NCBI GenBank assembly: GCA_015057755.1
Contig: SVDR01000003.1
Span: forward strand, 3,625 to 67,624
Direction of reading: 5' to 3'
DNA length: 64,000 nucleotides
Source of the DNA: Lachnoclostridium sp.
GTDB lineage: Bacteria > Bacillota_A > Clostridia > Lachnospirales > Lachnospiraceae
Every line of letters starts with the position of its first letter. The stretch's first letter is position 1. The translations under genes and the position numbers were made by a program. Under the pieces are notes generated by a model. The model made no database searches, was not told where the DNA came from, and saw only the letters and a program-made list of their open reading frames with translations. Below are positions 9,990 to 19,043 of this stretch, piece after piece.

Positions 9990-10379
9990 TCATTGCCTGC
10001 TGACAGGCATATTATTCCTCTCACGTCTGCGGAGCATTTCATGCAGCACCATGAGCATCACGATATCCTCATTTGTCATGTTTCCCTGCTCTCCTGCATT
10101 TCTCATAATCCTGTTCCGCATTCCATATAACCATTCCCGATCCGGCCATTCATCATAAATCGCACTGCCCGGACCGTCATTCCGGTCAAATTCTTCCTCC
10201 ACAAACCGCTGCCAGTTTCTCGTATTCAGCGGATACAGACCGCGAATATATTCATATTCCGCCTGCATTCTCCGTCTGCCGTCCCATTCTCCCGGCCAGT
10301 TCTGCCGAAACTCCCGGTTGTAGATCCAATATGGCTCATTCTCATATTTCTGCGGATAACCGCGATACACCATTTCCAT
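9990..10379 (-). CDS. Conserved hypothetical protein, Trp/Arg/Glu-rich
   Basis: This is a 129-residue soluble protein with no signal peptide or membrane segment. It is unusually rich in Trp, Tyr, Arg and Glu (for example WPGEWDGRRRMQAEYEY) and has a helical tail with many Arg residues. I do not recognise the family. It lies 28 bases upstream of the large membrane-anchored protein on the same strand, which suggests co-transcription and a related function. A GAGGAGCGGG site precedes the start. Confidence 0.65.
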   Translation of the reverse strand: MEMVYRGYPQKYENEPYWIYNREFRQNWPGEWDGRRRMQAEYEYIRGLYPLNTRNWQRFVEEEFDRNDGPGSAIYDEWPDREWLYGMRNRIMRNAGEQGNMTNEDIVMLMVLHEMLRRRERNNMPVSRQ

Positions 10380-10458
10380 AAAAATTCCCGCTCCTCATAC
10401 AGAAATCCTGTTAGGATATACTATGCAGAAAAGAGCGGGAACGTTAATTCCTAAAAAC

Positions 10459-11379
10459 CTAAAAAAGCTTTTCCGGATATACACCGTCGTCGATCAGTTT
10501 GCGGATCGCTGCAACAACTGTCGGCTTATCCTCTTTATAAGTCACACCAAACCATTTATCCGGAGTTTCCAGGAGGCGTACTTTCGCTTTGTTCTCGCGG
10601 ATACACTGATCCACGATTGTCGGAAGCAGATACTCCGATCTCAGATCTCCTTCTTTTACATTTGCAAGAAACTTCGGAAATCCCTGCTCCAGCTCCTCGA
10701 GGAAAGAAACCGGAAGTCCGAACATATTCATGGAAACATGTTGATTGGCACTTACAAACGTCGGCTCTCCCTCTTTGGTAACCGCATGCATCCGGTCACT
10801 CTGGCGATAAATTTCATATGTTTCCGTTACTTTTTTCAGATAACCGTTTCGATCTACCTCGCAGATTCCACGGGTTACTCCTCCATTTTCACTGAGTGTA
10901 TTGGCCAGTACAAAACCGGCCATGCACATCTTCATCCTGTCTCCGTCCTCATCCATCTCGTTTACCATATACTCATGGAGTCTCTTAAAGCCCTCTTTTC
11001 CATAGTAATCGTCTGCATTGATCACAAGGAACGGTTCATGGATCACGTTTTTCGCTGATAAAATTGCCTGACCGGTACCCCACGGTTTTGTTCTTCCGTC
11101 CGGTACAGAAAAACCTTCCGGAAGGTCGTCAATGGACTGAAATGCATATTCAACATTGGCAATCTTTTCAATACGATTGCCGATAATTTCTCTAAAATCT
11201 GCCTCAATATCCTTTCGGATAATAAATACGATCTTATCAAAACCTGCTTCCAAGGCATCATAAATGGAGTAGTCCATAATAATCTCACCGTTTGGTCCGA
11301 CCGGCTCCAACTGTTTGATGCCGCCGCCAAAACGACTTCCGATACCGGCCGCCATGATGACTAAGGCTGTTTTTTTCAT
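10459..11379 (-). CDS. Sugar-phosphate nucleotidyltransferase family protein
   Basis: This is a 306-residue protein of the NTP_transferase fold. The N-terminus reads MAAGIGSRFGGGIKQLEP, the nucleotide-binding G-rich loop with a downstream Lys, and VINADDYYG near residue 115 supplies the metal-binding Asp. The signature pair suggests transfer of a nucleotide to a sugar phosphate, as in UTP- or CTP-sugar pyrophosphorylases, but the C-terminal half is not diagnostic and the substrate is unknown. AGGAGG precedes the ATG. It stands alone, separated from the chromosomal rfbF by 50 kb. Confidence 0.8.
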   Translation of the reverse strand: MKKTALVIMAAGIGSRFGGGIKQLEPVGPNGEIIMDYSIYDALEAGFDKIVFIIRKDIEADFREIIGNRIEKIANVEYAFQSIDDLPEGFSVPDGRTKPWGTGQAILSAKNVIHEPFLVINADDYYGKEGFKRLHEYMVNEMDEDGDRMKMCMAGFVLANTLSENGGVTRGICEVDRNGYLKKVTETYEIYRQSDRMHAVTKEGEPTFVSANQHVSMNMFGLPVSFLEELEQGFPKFLANVKEGDLRSEYLLPTIVDQCIRENKAKVRLLETPDKWFGVTYKEDKPTVVAAIRKLIDDGVYPEKLF

Positions 11380-11484
11380 GTTTTATCCTCCTGTGTACAC
11401 AAATCTCCTTTGTGCCAGTTTCATCATAGCACATTCAGAATCGTATTGCAATCAACAGAACCGCTAAGGATGTTTACGAAATTC

Positions 11485-11901
11485 TTAACTGAATCTTCCC
11501 ATCAGCTTTGCCAGCGGAGAAACCACATCCGAAAGATCCTGGATTGCCTGATTGAGACTGTCAATATCGATGGAATTGATCTGCTCCAGCGCCTTCTGGA
11601 TTCCTTCTTCGCTGTTGATCGCCAGTTTATCCACATGGTCTACCAGTGCTGCCAGATCTGCCTCTGTCAACTGGTTGGAAATCTGACCAAGATCCTCTGC
11701 CACAGCTCCGATCGTCTGAAGCGACCGCTGTGCAGTCGGAACCACACTCTTATACGCAAAAAGTACCGCACAGAAAACTCCCACACAGCACAATGCCATC
11801 ACTATCGTCATCAGATACTGGCGCTTTGCATATTTCTCCTGTCTGCGTTCACTCTCTTCAATCTTAGTTAACAGTTCTTCTAAGTTTCTGTTTTCTTCCA
11901 T
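11485..11901 (-). CDS. Small single-pass membrane protein with coiled coil
   Basis: The 138-residue protein has a charged N-terminal helix (about 1-28), one membrane segment (about 29-51) and an amphipathic helical C-terminal part with heptad-like Leu/Ile spacing. No enzymatic motif is present. This architecture fits a membrane-tethered scaffold or toxin-like helical protein, but the family is not recognised. It is encoded on the same strand as the secreted protein at 11927, with only a 25-base gap. Confidence 0.65.
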   Translation of the reverse strand: MEENRNLEELLTKIEESERRQEKYAKRQYLMTIVMALCCVGVFCAVLFAYKSVVPTAQRSLQTIGAVAEDLGQISNQLTEADLAALVDHVDKLAINSEEGIQKALEQINSIDIDSLNQAIQDLSDVVSPLAKLMGRFS

Positions 11902-11926
11902 ATGCGTTCCTCCTTACTTCTAAGTG

Positions 11927-13498
11927 TTACGGTAACTGACTGTTCAAAATACGGAAATCATCTGCCAGCTCCTGTTCCTCGCCACGAGTTCCGTAAATCC
12001 TTCCATACTGTTCATATGTATATACACGAATATCGTCCAATCTGACTCCGCGATTTGTGCGGATCTTCAGATCGTATTCTCCCGACCATGGAAAACTCAT
12101 GGTGTAAATGCCTGCCTTTTGTACAGCCACGCGCTTTGTCGTCTTGCCGAGCGTCACTTCCAGACTTGCATATCCTGCCGTCGGTTCCGCCCAGAATTCT
12201 ACCTGAATTTCTTCCGCATATCCTAAACGTCCTGTGAGCCTCTGTGTGATCATGCCGTTCTTTGCAAGCACTGCTTTACGGTCTCCGTCAATCTCCTGCA
12301 CCATATCATTGCCGCCATATCCCCAGCCTGTAAAATCCAGTCCGAACTGGCCGTTGTATACACAGTTGTTGACATAATTCCGATACACCCAGAGTCCGTA
12401 TCCCATGGTACTCTTCTGCAATGCAGGAGCCAGTCCCCGCACGTAATCGTCCACCTCATCCTCCAGCACCTGTGTGTTGTGGGAAAATTCTGCTGTTGTA
12501 TCCATATATAACAACTGTTCCGCATATAATTTCTTTCCGCTGAGTGTCTCCAGAGAAGTCAGCGTCCGGTCAGCTGCTGCCAGCGCCGTTGCTGCGCTGA
12601 TCCGGTCATACTCATTTTTCTGCCCCATGGACACACTGTACATCAGAGCGCTGTACTCCGCTCCCTGACACGGGTAAGTGGCATGATGAGAATAATAATA
12701 CGTTCCCTCCGGTGCATAGATCGGATCACCGTCTGCACGAACTTCCATGGAAATGCCTGGAAATACCGTCTGGGTTTCTGCAAGAAATTCATTCAGAAAC
12801 TGGTCATAGTATTCGAAAAATAATGCTGCCTCCGGACTCTTTCGCTCCGGAATCGCAATCTCTCCTTCATACCCACGCGCATGCATAAACTCTGTAAACC
12901 CACACTCCTGCGCCAGAGTCACACGTTCTTCCTGTGTAAGATTTCTTCCCATATTATGAACATAGTCCCAGAAATCTTCCCAGGTGATAAATCCGCTGTG
13001 GAAATTCGCATGGGAGGCTGCCGCCTGATAAATGGACTCACTGTATCTCAGCCACATCGCCCGGTCCTCACTGCCTTTTTTTGTAACACCGGCAAATCTG
13101 GACGGAAGTTCTGACGGTCCGTAATAATCCCACGTATATCCAATTCGCAGCGTTACCCAGAGTCCATGTTCTTCTGCGCAGGTCATAACCTTATGGAGCT
13201 TATCAAATGCTGCCTGATTCCATTCCTCTTTCTCGTTTTCCGGATGAAATTCCCTCCAAGGGATTACCAAAATAATGCTGTTGAAGCCGTCTGCTTTGAT
13301 CTTGGCAAAATTTGCAGACATATTTTCATCTTCACTGCCCCAGTAGTTGATCGGCCATTCATCTCCAAAATATGTGACGGATTTTAAATAAGCAGGCTTC
13401 TCCGCCGCATAAACGGTTTTCTGTCCGGACAGACCGGCAAAGGCTCCCAGCATGCAGGCTGTCAACGCCAGTGTTGTCACTGTTTTTCTTATGTTCAT
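11927..13498 (-). CDS. Secreted TIM-barrel protein, glycoside hydrolase-like
   Basis: The start was set at 13498 (MNIRKTV) because AGGAG lies 10 bases upstream and a clear Sec signal peptide follows (hydrophobic core, then VYAAEKPA cleavage region near residue 27). Upstream in-frame codons would add 25 residues with no site. The mature 500-residue protein has the barrel pattern of clan A glycoside hydrolases: FGDEWPINYWG, GFNSIILVIPWREFHPE, GLWVTLRIG and ITWEDFWD, the last a possible acid/base Glu. The C-terminal 110 residues look like a beta-sandwich carbohydrate-binding module. The GH family and substrate are not identified. Confidence 0.75.
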   Translation of the reverse strand: MNIRKTVTTLALTACMLGAFAGLSGQKTVYAAEKPAYLKSVTYFGDEWPINYWGSEDENMSANFAKIKADGFNSIILVIPWREFHPENEKEEWNQAAFDKLHKVMTCAEEHGLWVTLRIGYTWDYYGPSELPSRFAGVTKKGSEDRAMWLRYSESIYQAAASHANFHSGFITWEDFWDYVHNMGRNLTQEERVTLAQECGFTEFMHARGYEGEIAIPERKSPEAALFFEYYDQFLNEFLAETQTVFPGISMEVRADGDPIYAPEGTYYYSHHATYPCQGAEYSALMYSVSMGQKNEYDRISAATALAAADRTLTSLETLSGKKLYAEQLLYMDTTAEFSHNTQVLEDEVDDYVRGLAPALQKSTMGYGLWVYRNYVNNCVYNGQFGLDFTGWGYGGNDMVQEIDGDRKAVLAKNGMITQRLTGRLGYAEEIQVEFWAEPTAGYASLEVTLGKTTKRVAVQKAGIYTMSFPWSGEYDLKIRTNRGVRLDDIRVYTYEQYGRIYGTRGEEQELADDFRILNSQLP

Positions 13499-13580
13499 CA
13501 ATGTTAACTCCTGATGTTCTTTCGTGATATTTCTGATTTTATTATAGCACACCCTTGCCATAAGAAAAAGCAAAACAGCA

Positions 13581-13622
13581 AAAGACCGCGGAACGGTCGC
13601 TTTCGCTTCCCTTCCGCGGTCT
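13581..13622 (-). terminator. Terminator after the AbgB-like gene
   Basis: Inverted repeat with arms AGACCGCGGAA and TTCCGCGGTCT, followed on the minus strand by TTTTGCTGTTTT. Confidence 0.7.
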
Positions 13623-13668
13623 CTTATGTATCTGCGCCGTATCGCAGCTTACTTTTTTATAGAATGAA

Positions 13669-15117
13669 TTAAGCCTTTGTCATACCAATTGCTCTCGGTT
13701 TGCAGCCATCCGGAATCGGGCAAAGGTAACCGTCAGCGCCTACCGCCTCATCAAACTCTGCTTTTGCTTCTACAAGGATTTCCGGATCTTCGATCAGGTC
13801 GATCGCTGTACCAGCCATTGTCTTCGCAGCGTAGATCAGACCTTTGTGAGCCAAACCGCTCTTACCCTGTGCTACGATCTGCCAGGAGTGACCCGGAGTA
13901 CCTGCTGCCCATGTGGTTACGTAAGCCTGAGCAGTCGGGCAGTTCCAGCTTACATCACCAACGTCTGTAGAACCGAAGCCCTGGATACCTCTCTCGTGGA
14001 ACGGTAAAACGAATGTGTAAAGAGTCTCGCCCTTATGGGAAGCGATCTCCTGCTTATCTGCCTTTGTATCATACTCTTTCACGAACTTGTCGATAGACTC
14101 GTACGGTTTCGCTGTGGATTCGTGGATTGCTTTTGCAAGAGCCATCTCTTCCTCTGTATATTCCGGAGAACCGATCTCGTGGAGGTTTTCCCAAATCTTC
14201 TTCGCAATAACTCTGTTGCTGATCAGGTTGGAGCAGCCTTTTACGAAGTCGATCTCAACTCTGGTCTCTGTCATATGAGCTGCACCCTCTGCGATCTTAT
14301 TTACACGCTGGTAAATCTCCTCAACCTGTGCGTTTCTCGGTGCACGGATCAGATAAAGAACTTCTGCGTACGGCTGTACTACGTTCGGAGAATAGCCGCC
14401 TGTATTTGTGATCGCATAGTGGATTCTTGCTTCCGGAATTACGTGCTCACGTAAGAACTGAACACCCATGTTCATAAGCTCAAGAGCATCGAGAGCGGAT
14501 CTTCCAAGATGCGGAGCGCCGCCTGCATGTGCACTTGTACCGTAGAACTTATAAGCTACCTGATAGTTTGCAAGGGAGCTTCCTGTATCGGCTCTGTTCA
14601 TGTCGCCCGGATGCCATGTGATCGCTGCATCAAGACCATCAAATGCGCCGCCTTTTGCCATGAACGCTTTACCGGAACCGCCTTCTTCACCCGGACATCC
14701 GAAGTAAATAACTGTACCTGATTTGCCTGTCTCCTGTAAATATTTCTTCACGCCCATCGCTGCGGAAAGAGCTGCTGTACCTAACATATTGTGACCGCAG
14801 CCATGTCCCGGAGCGCCGGAGTTAAATGCCTGTTTCTCTGCGATGCCTGCAACCTGGTTAAGACCGGAAAGAGCATCGTACTCGCCAAGGAAGCCGATCA
14901 CCGGTTTACCGGAACCGAATGTTCCTTTAAATGCAGTCGGAACATCTGCAATACCTTCTTCTACTTCAAAACCTTCTTTTCTTAAAAGGTCGCAAAGAAC
15001 TTTCATGGACTTTGTCTCTAAAAATGCAGTCTCAGCGCAATCCCAGATAATATCACTCGCCTCGAGGATTTCTGCTGCAGTATTGTCAATTTCATTCCAA
15101 GCAATCTGTTTTCCCAT
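13669..15117 (-). CDS. AbgB-like M20 amidohydrolase (aminobenzoyl-glutamate hydrolase subunit B family)
   Basis: This protein of about 482 residues matches the AbgB branch of M20 amidohydrolases along its whole length: LGEYDALSGL, GHGCGHNMLGTAA, GCPGEEGGSGK, TWHPGD, SAHAGGAPHLGRSALDA, YLIRAP and the C-terminal STDVGDVSW and GTPGHSW segments. In E. coli, AbgB works with AbgA to release p-aminobenzoate from folate breakdown products; here there is no adjacent AbgA or AbgT. The start is either 15123 or 15117; AAGGTGATATG sits better for 15117. It is monocistronic with its own terminator. The substrate is inferred only by family. Confidence 0.88.
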   Translation of the reverse strand: MGKQIAWNEIDNTAAEILEASDIIWDCAETAFLETKSMKVLCDLLRKEGFEVEEGIADVPTAFKGTFGSGKPVIGFLGEYDALSGLNQVAGIAEKQAFNSGAPGHGCGHNMLGTAALSAAMGVKKYLQETGKSGTVIYFGCPGEEGGSGKAFMAKGGAFDGLDAAITWHPGDMNRADTGSSLANYQVAYKFYGTSAHAGGAPHLGRSALDALELMNMGVQFLREHVIPEARIHYAITNTGGYSPNVVQPYAEVLYLIRAPRNAQVEEIYQRVNKIAEGAAHMTETRVEIDFVKGCSNLISNRVIAKKIWENLHEIGSPEYTEEEMALAKAIHESTAKPYESIDKFVKEYDTKADKQEIASHKGETLYTFVLPFHERGIQGFGSTDVGDVSWNCPTAQAYVTTWAAGTPGHSWQIVAQGKSGLAHKGLIYAAKTMAGTAIDLIEDPEILVEAKAEFDEAVGADGYLCPIPDGCKPRAIGMTKA

Positions 15118-15292
15118 CTTCATATCACCTTTCTTAAATAAAACATTGAACGGTCACATTTTGCTGACATTTTTCCGTCAACACAAATATTTTACCATTT
15201 TGCTCCAATAGCGTCAATATTTTTTAGACATTTTAACAAAGATATGTGAAAATTTTATAGAATGTTTCATCATTTTATACAGAAAGAATCTC

Positions 15293-15321
15293 TTGCGCTT
15301 TTATATAAGGAATGTTATAAT
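15293..15321 (+). promoter_or_regulatory. Sigma-A-type promoter of the small membrane protein gene
   Basis: TTGCGC at 15293-15298, a 17-base spacer and a perfect TATAAT at 15316-15321, followed by GGAGG before the ATG at 15383. Confidence 0.7.
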
Positions 15322-15382
15322 CTACAAAGTGGTGTCTTGTCTCAAGACAAAGACGAATGTGGAAAATATTGGAGGTTATTTC

Positions 15383-15838
15383 ATGAACACTTTTCTGAAT
15401 GTACTCCTGATCATTGTCATTGTGGCGGCAATCGTTCTGGGTATTATGTACTACTTCGGTAGAAAGATGGAAAAACGTCAGGTAGAACAGCAGTCTATGA
15501 TCGACGCTGCGAAGCAGACAGTTACGATTATGGCTATCGACAAAAAGAAGATGAAGATGTCCGAATCCGGTATGCCGCAGGAAGCGATCGACGCCGTTCC
15601 GTGGTATGCAAGACGCATGAAAGTGCCGGTAGTAAAAGTAAAGATCGGTCCGAAGATCATGACTATGCTTGCTGATGAGAAAGCATTCTTACAGCTTCCG
15701 TTAAAGACAGAAGCAAAGGTAGTGATCAGCGGTCTCTACATAACAGATGTTAAGAGCGCCCGCGGCGGTCTTATCCCGCTTCCGAAAAAGAAAACAATCG
15801 GTCAGCGTATCACAGGTATCTTCAAAAAAGATAAATAA
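15383..15838 (+). CDS. Small membrane-anchored hypothetical protein
   Basis: The ATG at 15383 (MNTFLNVLL) is preceded by TTGGAGGTTATTTC, a good ribosome binding site; an upstream in-frame start at 15293 would lie inside the promoter. The 151-residue product has one N-terminal membrane helix (about 3-24), a Lys/Glu-rich linker, and a basic soluble domain with VPVVKVKIGPKIMTMLADE. It ends in a Lys-rich tail. It is transcribed alone with its own promoter and terminator. The family is widespread in gut Clostridia to my recollection, but its role is unknown. Confidence 0.75.
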   Translation: MNTFLNVLLIIVIVAAIVLGIMYYFGRKMEKRQVEQQSMIDAAKQTVTIMAIDKKKMKMSESGMPQEAIDAVPWYARRMKVPVVKVKIGPKIMTMLADEKAFLQLPLKTEAKVVISGLYITDVKSARGGLIPLPKKKTIGQRITGIFKKDK

Positions 15839-15845
15839 GAAACAG

Positions 15846-15888
15846 CAAAATCCGCAATTGGCATTCAGCCGCTTGCGGATTTTTTATT
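15846..15888. terminator. Terminator between convergent genes
   Basis: Arms AAATCCGCAA and TTGCGGATTT followed by a T run on the plus strand. It lies between the small membrane protein and the DUF1934 gene. Confidence 0.8.
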
Positions 15889-15893
15889 ATTGT

Positions 15894-16343
15894 TTATTCA
15901 TTTGTCAGGCGCAGCGCCTCAGTTCCGCGCGCAGTTGCCGTGATCTCTAAAATGCTGTCGGATACAAACTGTCCGTTCATCTCCATCGCATAGCGCAGCT
16001 CCAGATGAAGTTTGTCTGCATCTGCCTCTACAAAAAGATCTTTGGTCGTGATTCCGAGAACGATCAGGCCCATCGGAGTCATATAGTCCGACATATGCTG
16101 TTTTCCCAATTCATAGACCATCTTGCTGGAGATCGCGCCTTTCTTGGTCACTTCCACCATTTCCGGAGTGATCTTCACGGTATTCTTGGTCGTCACCTGC
16201 ATTCCCTCGTATGTTTCTTCATAAAGCAGATACTGCTTTCCGTTTTTCTCATACCAGGTTCCGTTTGTGATCACTTCGACGGAATCCTTTTCCCCGTCAA
16301 TAAACTGAGTTCCTTTTACGCTCACGAGAACGTCTTTTGCCAT
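15894..16343 (-). CDS. DUF1934 (YwiB-like) protein
   Basis: This 149-residue cytosolic protein fits the DUF1934 family, small lipocalin-like beta-barrels of unknown function in Firmicutes. Visible features are the N-terminal VSVKGTQ strand, the central YLLYEETYEG segment and the C-terminal LELRYAMEMNGQ strand. It sits 11 bases after murI and in the same operon as murI and ddl, so a link with cell wall precursor supply is possible but unproven. Confidence 0.8.
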   Translation of the reverse strand: MAKDVLVSVKGTQFIDGEKDSVEVITNGTWYEKNGKQYLLYEETYEGMQVTTKNTVKITPEMVEVTKKGAISSKMVYELGKQHMSDYMTPMGLIVLGITTKDLFVEADADKLHLELRYAMEMNGQFVSDSILEITATARGTEALRLTNE

Positions 16344-16354
16344 AACTTGCGCTC

Positions 16355-17176
16355 CTAATACTCTTCTATATTAATCTTGATCGTCTGTTTCACTTCGTCC
16401 GGCAGGATCGCTGTCGCAAACGCCCGGAATTTATCTGCCATATCACTTACGAAGAACTGGTATTTCTCTTCATTCGGAAGATTCCGTCCCTCATCGCAGT
16501 TCATCTCCATAGAGCGGAGAAGTGTCTTTAACTGCACGGCAGTCTCATAAGCAGGATTGACCAGTGTCACATCGCTTCCCATGGTCCGCGCAATGGTAGA
16601 GCGGATCAGCGGATAATGGGTACAGCCCAGCACCAGAGAATCTATATATTTTGATTTCAGTTCCTGTAAATATCTGGATGCGATCTCATCCGTGACCGTA
16701 TCATGGAACATTCCCTCTTCCACAAGAGGAACAAAAAGCGGGCAGGCTTTGCCAAACACTTCCACGCCCGGCTTCATGTCTACGATAGCCTTGGCATACG
16801 TTCCGCTGTTGATGGTACCCTCTGTTCCAATAATGCCGATCTTACCGTTTTTAGAAGCTGCCACAGCCGCTCTGGCTCCGGCATTGATCACACCGATGAT
16901 CGGAATGTCTTCCACCTTGCGAACTTCGTCTAACGCAAAGGAAGAAGCCGTATTGCAGGCGATTACGATCGCTTTTACATCTTTCGTGCGCAGGAAGCGG
17001 ATGATCTGCTCGGAGAATCGGATAACAGTCTCCTTGGACTTGCTTCCGTACGGAAGACGCGCCGTGTCTCCGAAATAAATGATCTTCTCTTCCGGAAGCT
17101 GGCGCATGATCTCGCGGGCAACTGTCAGACCGCCCACGCCGGAGTCAAAGACTCCGATTGCTGCATTTTTGTCCAT
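16355..17176 (-). CDS. murI: Glutamate racemase
   Basis: This 273-residue enzyme interconverts L- and D-glutamate for peptidoglycan synthesis. Both catalytic Cys motifs are present: ACNTASS near residue 72 and LGCTHYPL near residue 184. The N-terminal FDSGVGGLT phosphate-loop-like segment and the FGDTARLPYGSKS loop are typical. It follows ddl by 12 bases, so D-glutamate and D-Ala-D-Ala supply are encoded together. Confidence 0.97.
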   Translation of the reverse strand: MDKNAAIGVFDSGVGGLTVAREIMRQLPEEKIIYFGDTARLPYGSKSKETVIRFSEQIIRFLRTKDVKAIVIACNTASSFALDEVRKVEDIPIIGVINAGARAAVAASKNGKIGIIGTEGTINSGTYAKAIVDMKPGVEVFGKACPLFVPLVEEGMFHDTVTDEIASRYLQELKSKYIDSLVLGCTHYPLIRSTIARTMGSDVTLVNPAYETAVQLKTLLRSMEMNCDEGRNLPNEEKYQFFVSDMADKFRAFATAILPDEVKQTIKINIEEY

Positions 17177-17188
17177 ATATCTTACTTC

Positions 17189-18253
17189 TTACCTTTCATA
17201 TCTCTTAAATGCATGGCTGATCAGTGCATCGACAAGCTGCGGCTTGCTGATGCCCCTTGCCTCCCAGAGCATCGGATACATGCTGATCGCTGTAAAGCCC
17301 GGAAGTGTGTTGATCTCATTGAATACAACACCGCCGTCAGCCTCTACGAAAAAGTCCACGCGGGAAAGACCGTAGCCGTCCACACCTTTGAAGATCTTGA
17401 TCGCCGCTTCGCGAACTGTCTCTGCTGCGTTGCCCGGAAGTTCCGGATCAATCACAGTCTTGGACTCTGCATTATAATATTTCGCTTCGAAATCATAGAA
17501 ATCTGCCGCTGCAAGGATCTCACCGACACCGGAAGCCTGCACTTCCTCAAGTCCGCCGCCATAGACAGCACACTCAACCTCGTGGCCCACGATCATCTCT
17601 TCAACGAGAATTCTTCTGTCGTGTTTTGTCGCCTCCTCAAGACCTGCGATCAGCTCCTCGCGGTTATCCGCACGGGATACACCCTTGGAGGAACCTGCGT
17701 TGGACGGTTTTACGAATACCGGATACGGGAACGCATTCTCAATCTTTGCGATGATCGCGTCCATATCGTTCATTTCCTCTTTCAGTACTGCCACAAAAGC
17801 TGCCTGACGGATGCCGAGGCTGTTTACGATCACCTTTGTAGACATCTTATCCATGGAGACTGCGGATGCCAGAACACCACAGCCAACGTACGGAATTCTT
17901 GCCAGCTCCAGGATGCCCTGAACTGTTCCGTCTTCGCCATACAGACCATGAAGAACCGGGAATACAACATCTACCGGAACCTTCTCAACCTTACCGTCTT
18001 CCATAACGAGCAGGCATTTCTCTTTTGCGTCCGGAGACAGCACCGCACTTACCTTGCTCTCTCTCCATGTGTCATTTTTAATCTCTTCTGTAGAGTTCAC
18101 CTTTACCCAGTGACCGTCCTCTGTGATTCCCACTAAAATTACATTATATTTCTCTGTATCGATGTTTGCGACCACGTTCTGTACAGACATGCAGGAAACC
18201 ACATGCTCAGAAGACTGACCGCCAAACAATGCAACCAGGTTCATTTTACTCAT
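17189..18253 (-). CDS. ddl: D-alanine--D-alanine ligase
   Basis: This 354-residue ATP-grasp enzyme joins two D-alanines for peptidoglycan precursors. The N-terminus LVALFGGQSSEH is the family signature. The ATP-grasp core includes VKPSNAGSSKGVS and VDFFVEADGGVVFNEINT, the latter carrying the metal ligands, followed by LPGFTAISMYP. The start at 18253 (MSKMN) is supported by AGAGAGG nine bases upstream and by family length; the frame stays open for 130 codons farther upstream, but that stretch crosses the divergent spoIIR start and has no site. It begins an operon with murI and the DUF1934 gene. Confidence 0.97.
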   Translation of the reverse strand: MSKMNLVALFGGQSSEHVVSCMSVQNVVANIDTEKYNVILVGITEDGHWVKVNSTEEIKNDTWRESKVSAVLSPDAKEKCLLVMEDGKVEKVPVDVVFPVLHGLYGEDGTVQGILELARIPYVGCGVLASAVSMDKMSTKVIVNSLGIRQAAFVAVLKEEMNDMDAIIAKIENAFPYPVFVKPSNAGSSKGVSRADNREELIAGLEEATKHDRRILVEEMIVGHEVECAVYGGGLEEVQASGVGEILAAADFYDFEAKYYNAESKTVIDPELPGNAAETVREAAIKIFKGVDGYGLSRVDFFVEADGGVVFNEINTLPGFTAISMYPMLWEARGISKPQLVDALISHAFKRYER

Positions 18254-18375
18254 CTTGATCATCCTCTCTTTTCCGGAGTTTACGCCCTTCTCATTAAATG
18301 GGCGCAATTCGTTTAGATTATAGCACAACTGGGAATAATAACAAATAGTAAAATTGTAAAAATGAGGTGGATAAT

Positions 18376-19041
18376 TTGAAAAAGAAATATGACTTTTGCA
18401 TGACAATAGCATTACTCTTGACAATCTTCCTGTTTGCCATGTCCGGAGTGCGTCACAACCAGGATGCTCTTGCCTCCCGGATCGCCCCTGAGATCCTTCG
18501 TTTTCATGTGCTGGCCAACAGCGATTCTCCGGAGGATCAGGCATTAAAACTGGAAGTGAAAGAGTTTTTGCTGGAGACGATCCGCGAAGAAACTCCGGCT
18601 TCTGCCGACCGCGACGATATGATCCGGTACATTGAGGATAATAAATATGCACTCGCTCAGACTGCTGAGCAGTTCATGCTGAAACAGGGCTTTGATTATC
18701 CGGCTGAAATCCGGCTGGAAACCTGCGGCTTCCCGCAGAAAACCTACGGAGACATGACCTTTCCGGCCGGAGAATATGAGGCTGTCCGCGTTGTCCTGGG
18801 TGACGGAAAGGGGCAGAATTTCTGGTGTGTCCTCTATCCTTCCTTATGCTATATCGACAGTACTTATGCCATCGTTCCGGATTCTTCCAAGGAATTGCTG
18901 CAGACCATTCTGCCGGAAGACGATTTTCAGGCTCTGCTGCGGGCGCGGCATGTTACATTTGACCGAGACAAAAAAACGGAGCAGGATTCTCTCCTGCCCC
19001 GATTCAAGATCCGCTTCAAGCTCGCGGAATTATTTGACTGA
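18376..19041 (+). CDS. spoIIR: Stage II sporulation protein R
   Basis: This 221-residue protein has an N-terminal membrane/signal helix (about 5-23) followed by the SpoIIR hallmark ILRFHVLANSDSPEDQALK near residue 40. In Bacillus, SpoIIR is made in the forespore and signals across the septum to trigger SpoIIGA cleavage of pro-sigma-E. The start is probably TTG at 18376, five bases after GAGGTGG; a GTG at 18367 overlaps that site. It is divergent from ddl and ends two bases before the convergent TSUP gene. It is the clearest evidence that the host lineage sporulates. Confidence 0.92.
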   Translation: MKKKYDFCMTIALLLTIFLFAMSGVRHNQDALASRIAPEILRFHVLANSDSPEDQALKLEVKEFLLETIREETPASADRDDMIRYIEDNKYALAQTAEQFMLKQGFDYPAEIRLETCGFPQKTYGDMTFPAGEYEAVRVVLGDGKGQNFWCVLYPSLCYIDSTYAIVPDSSKELLQTILPEDDFQALLRARHVTFDRDKKTEQDSLLPRFKIRFKLAELFD

Positions 19042-19043
19042 TC

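Noticed and set aside
18254..18652. Upstream extension of ddl by about 130 codons
   Set aside because: It crosses the divergent spoIIR gene start and lacks a site; the family length fits the start at 18253.
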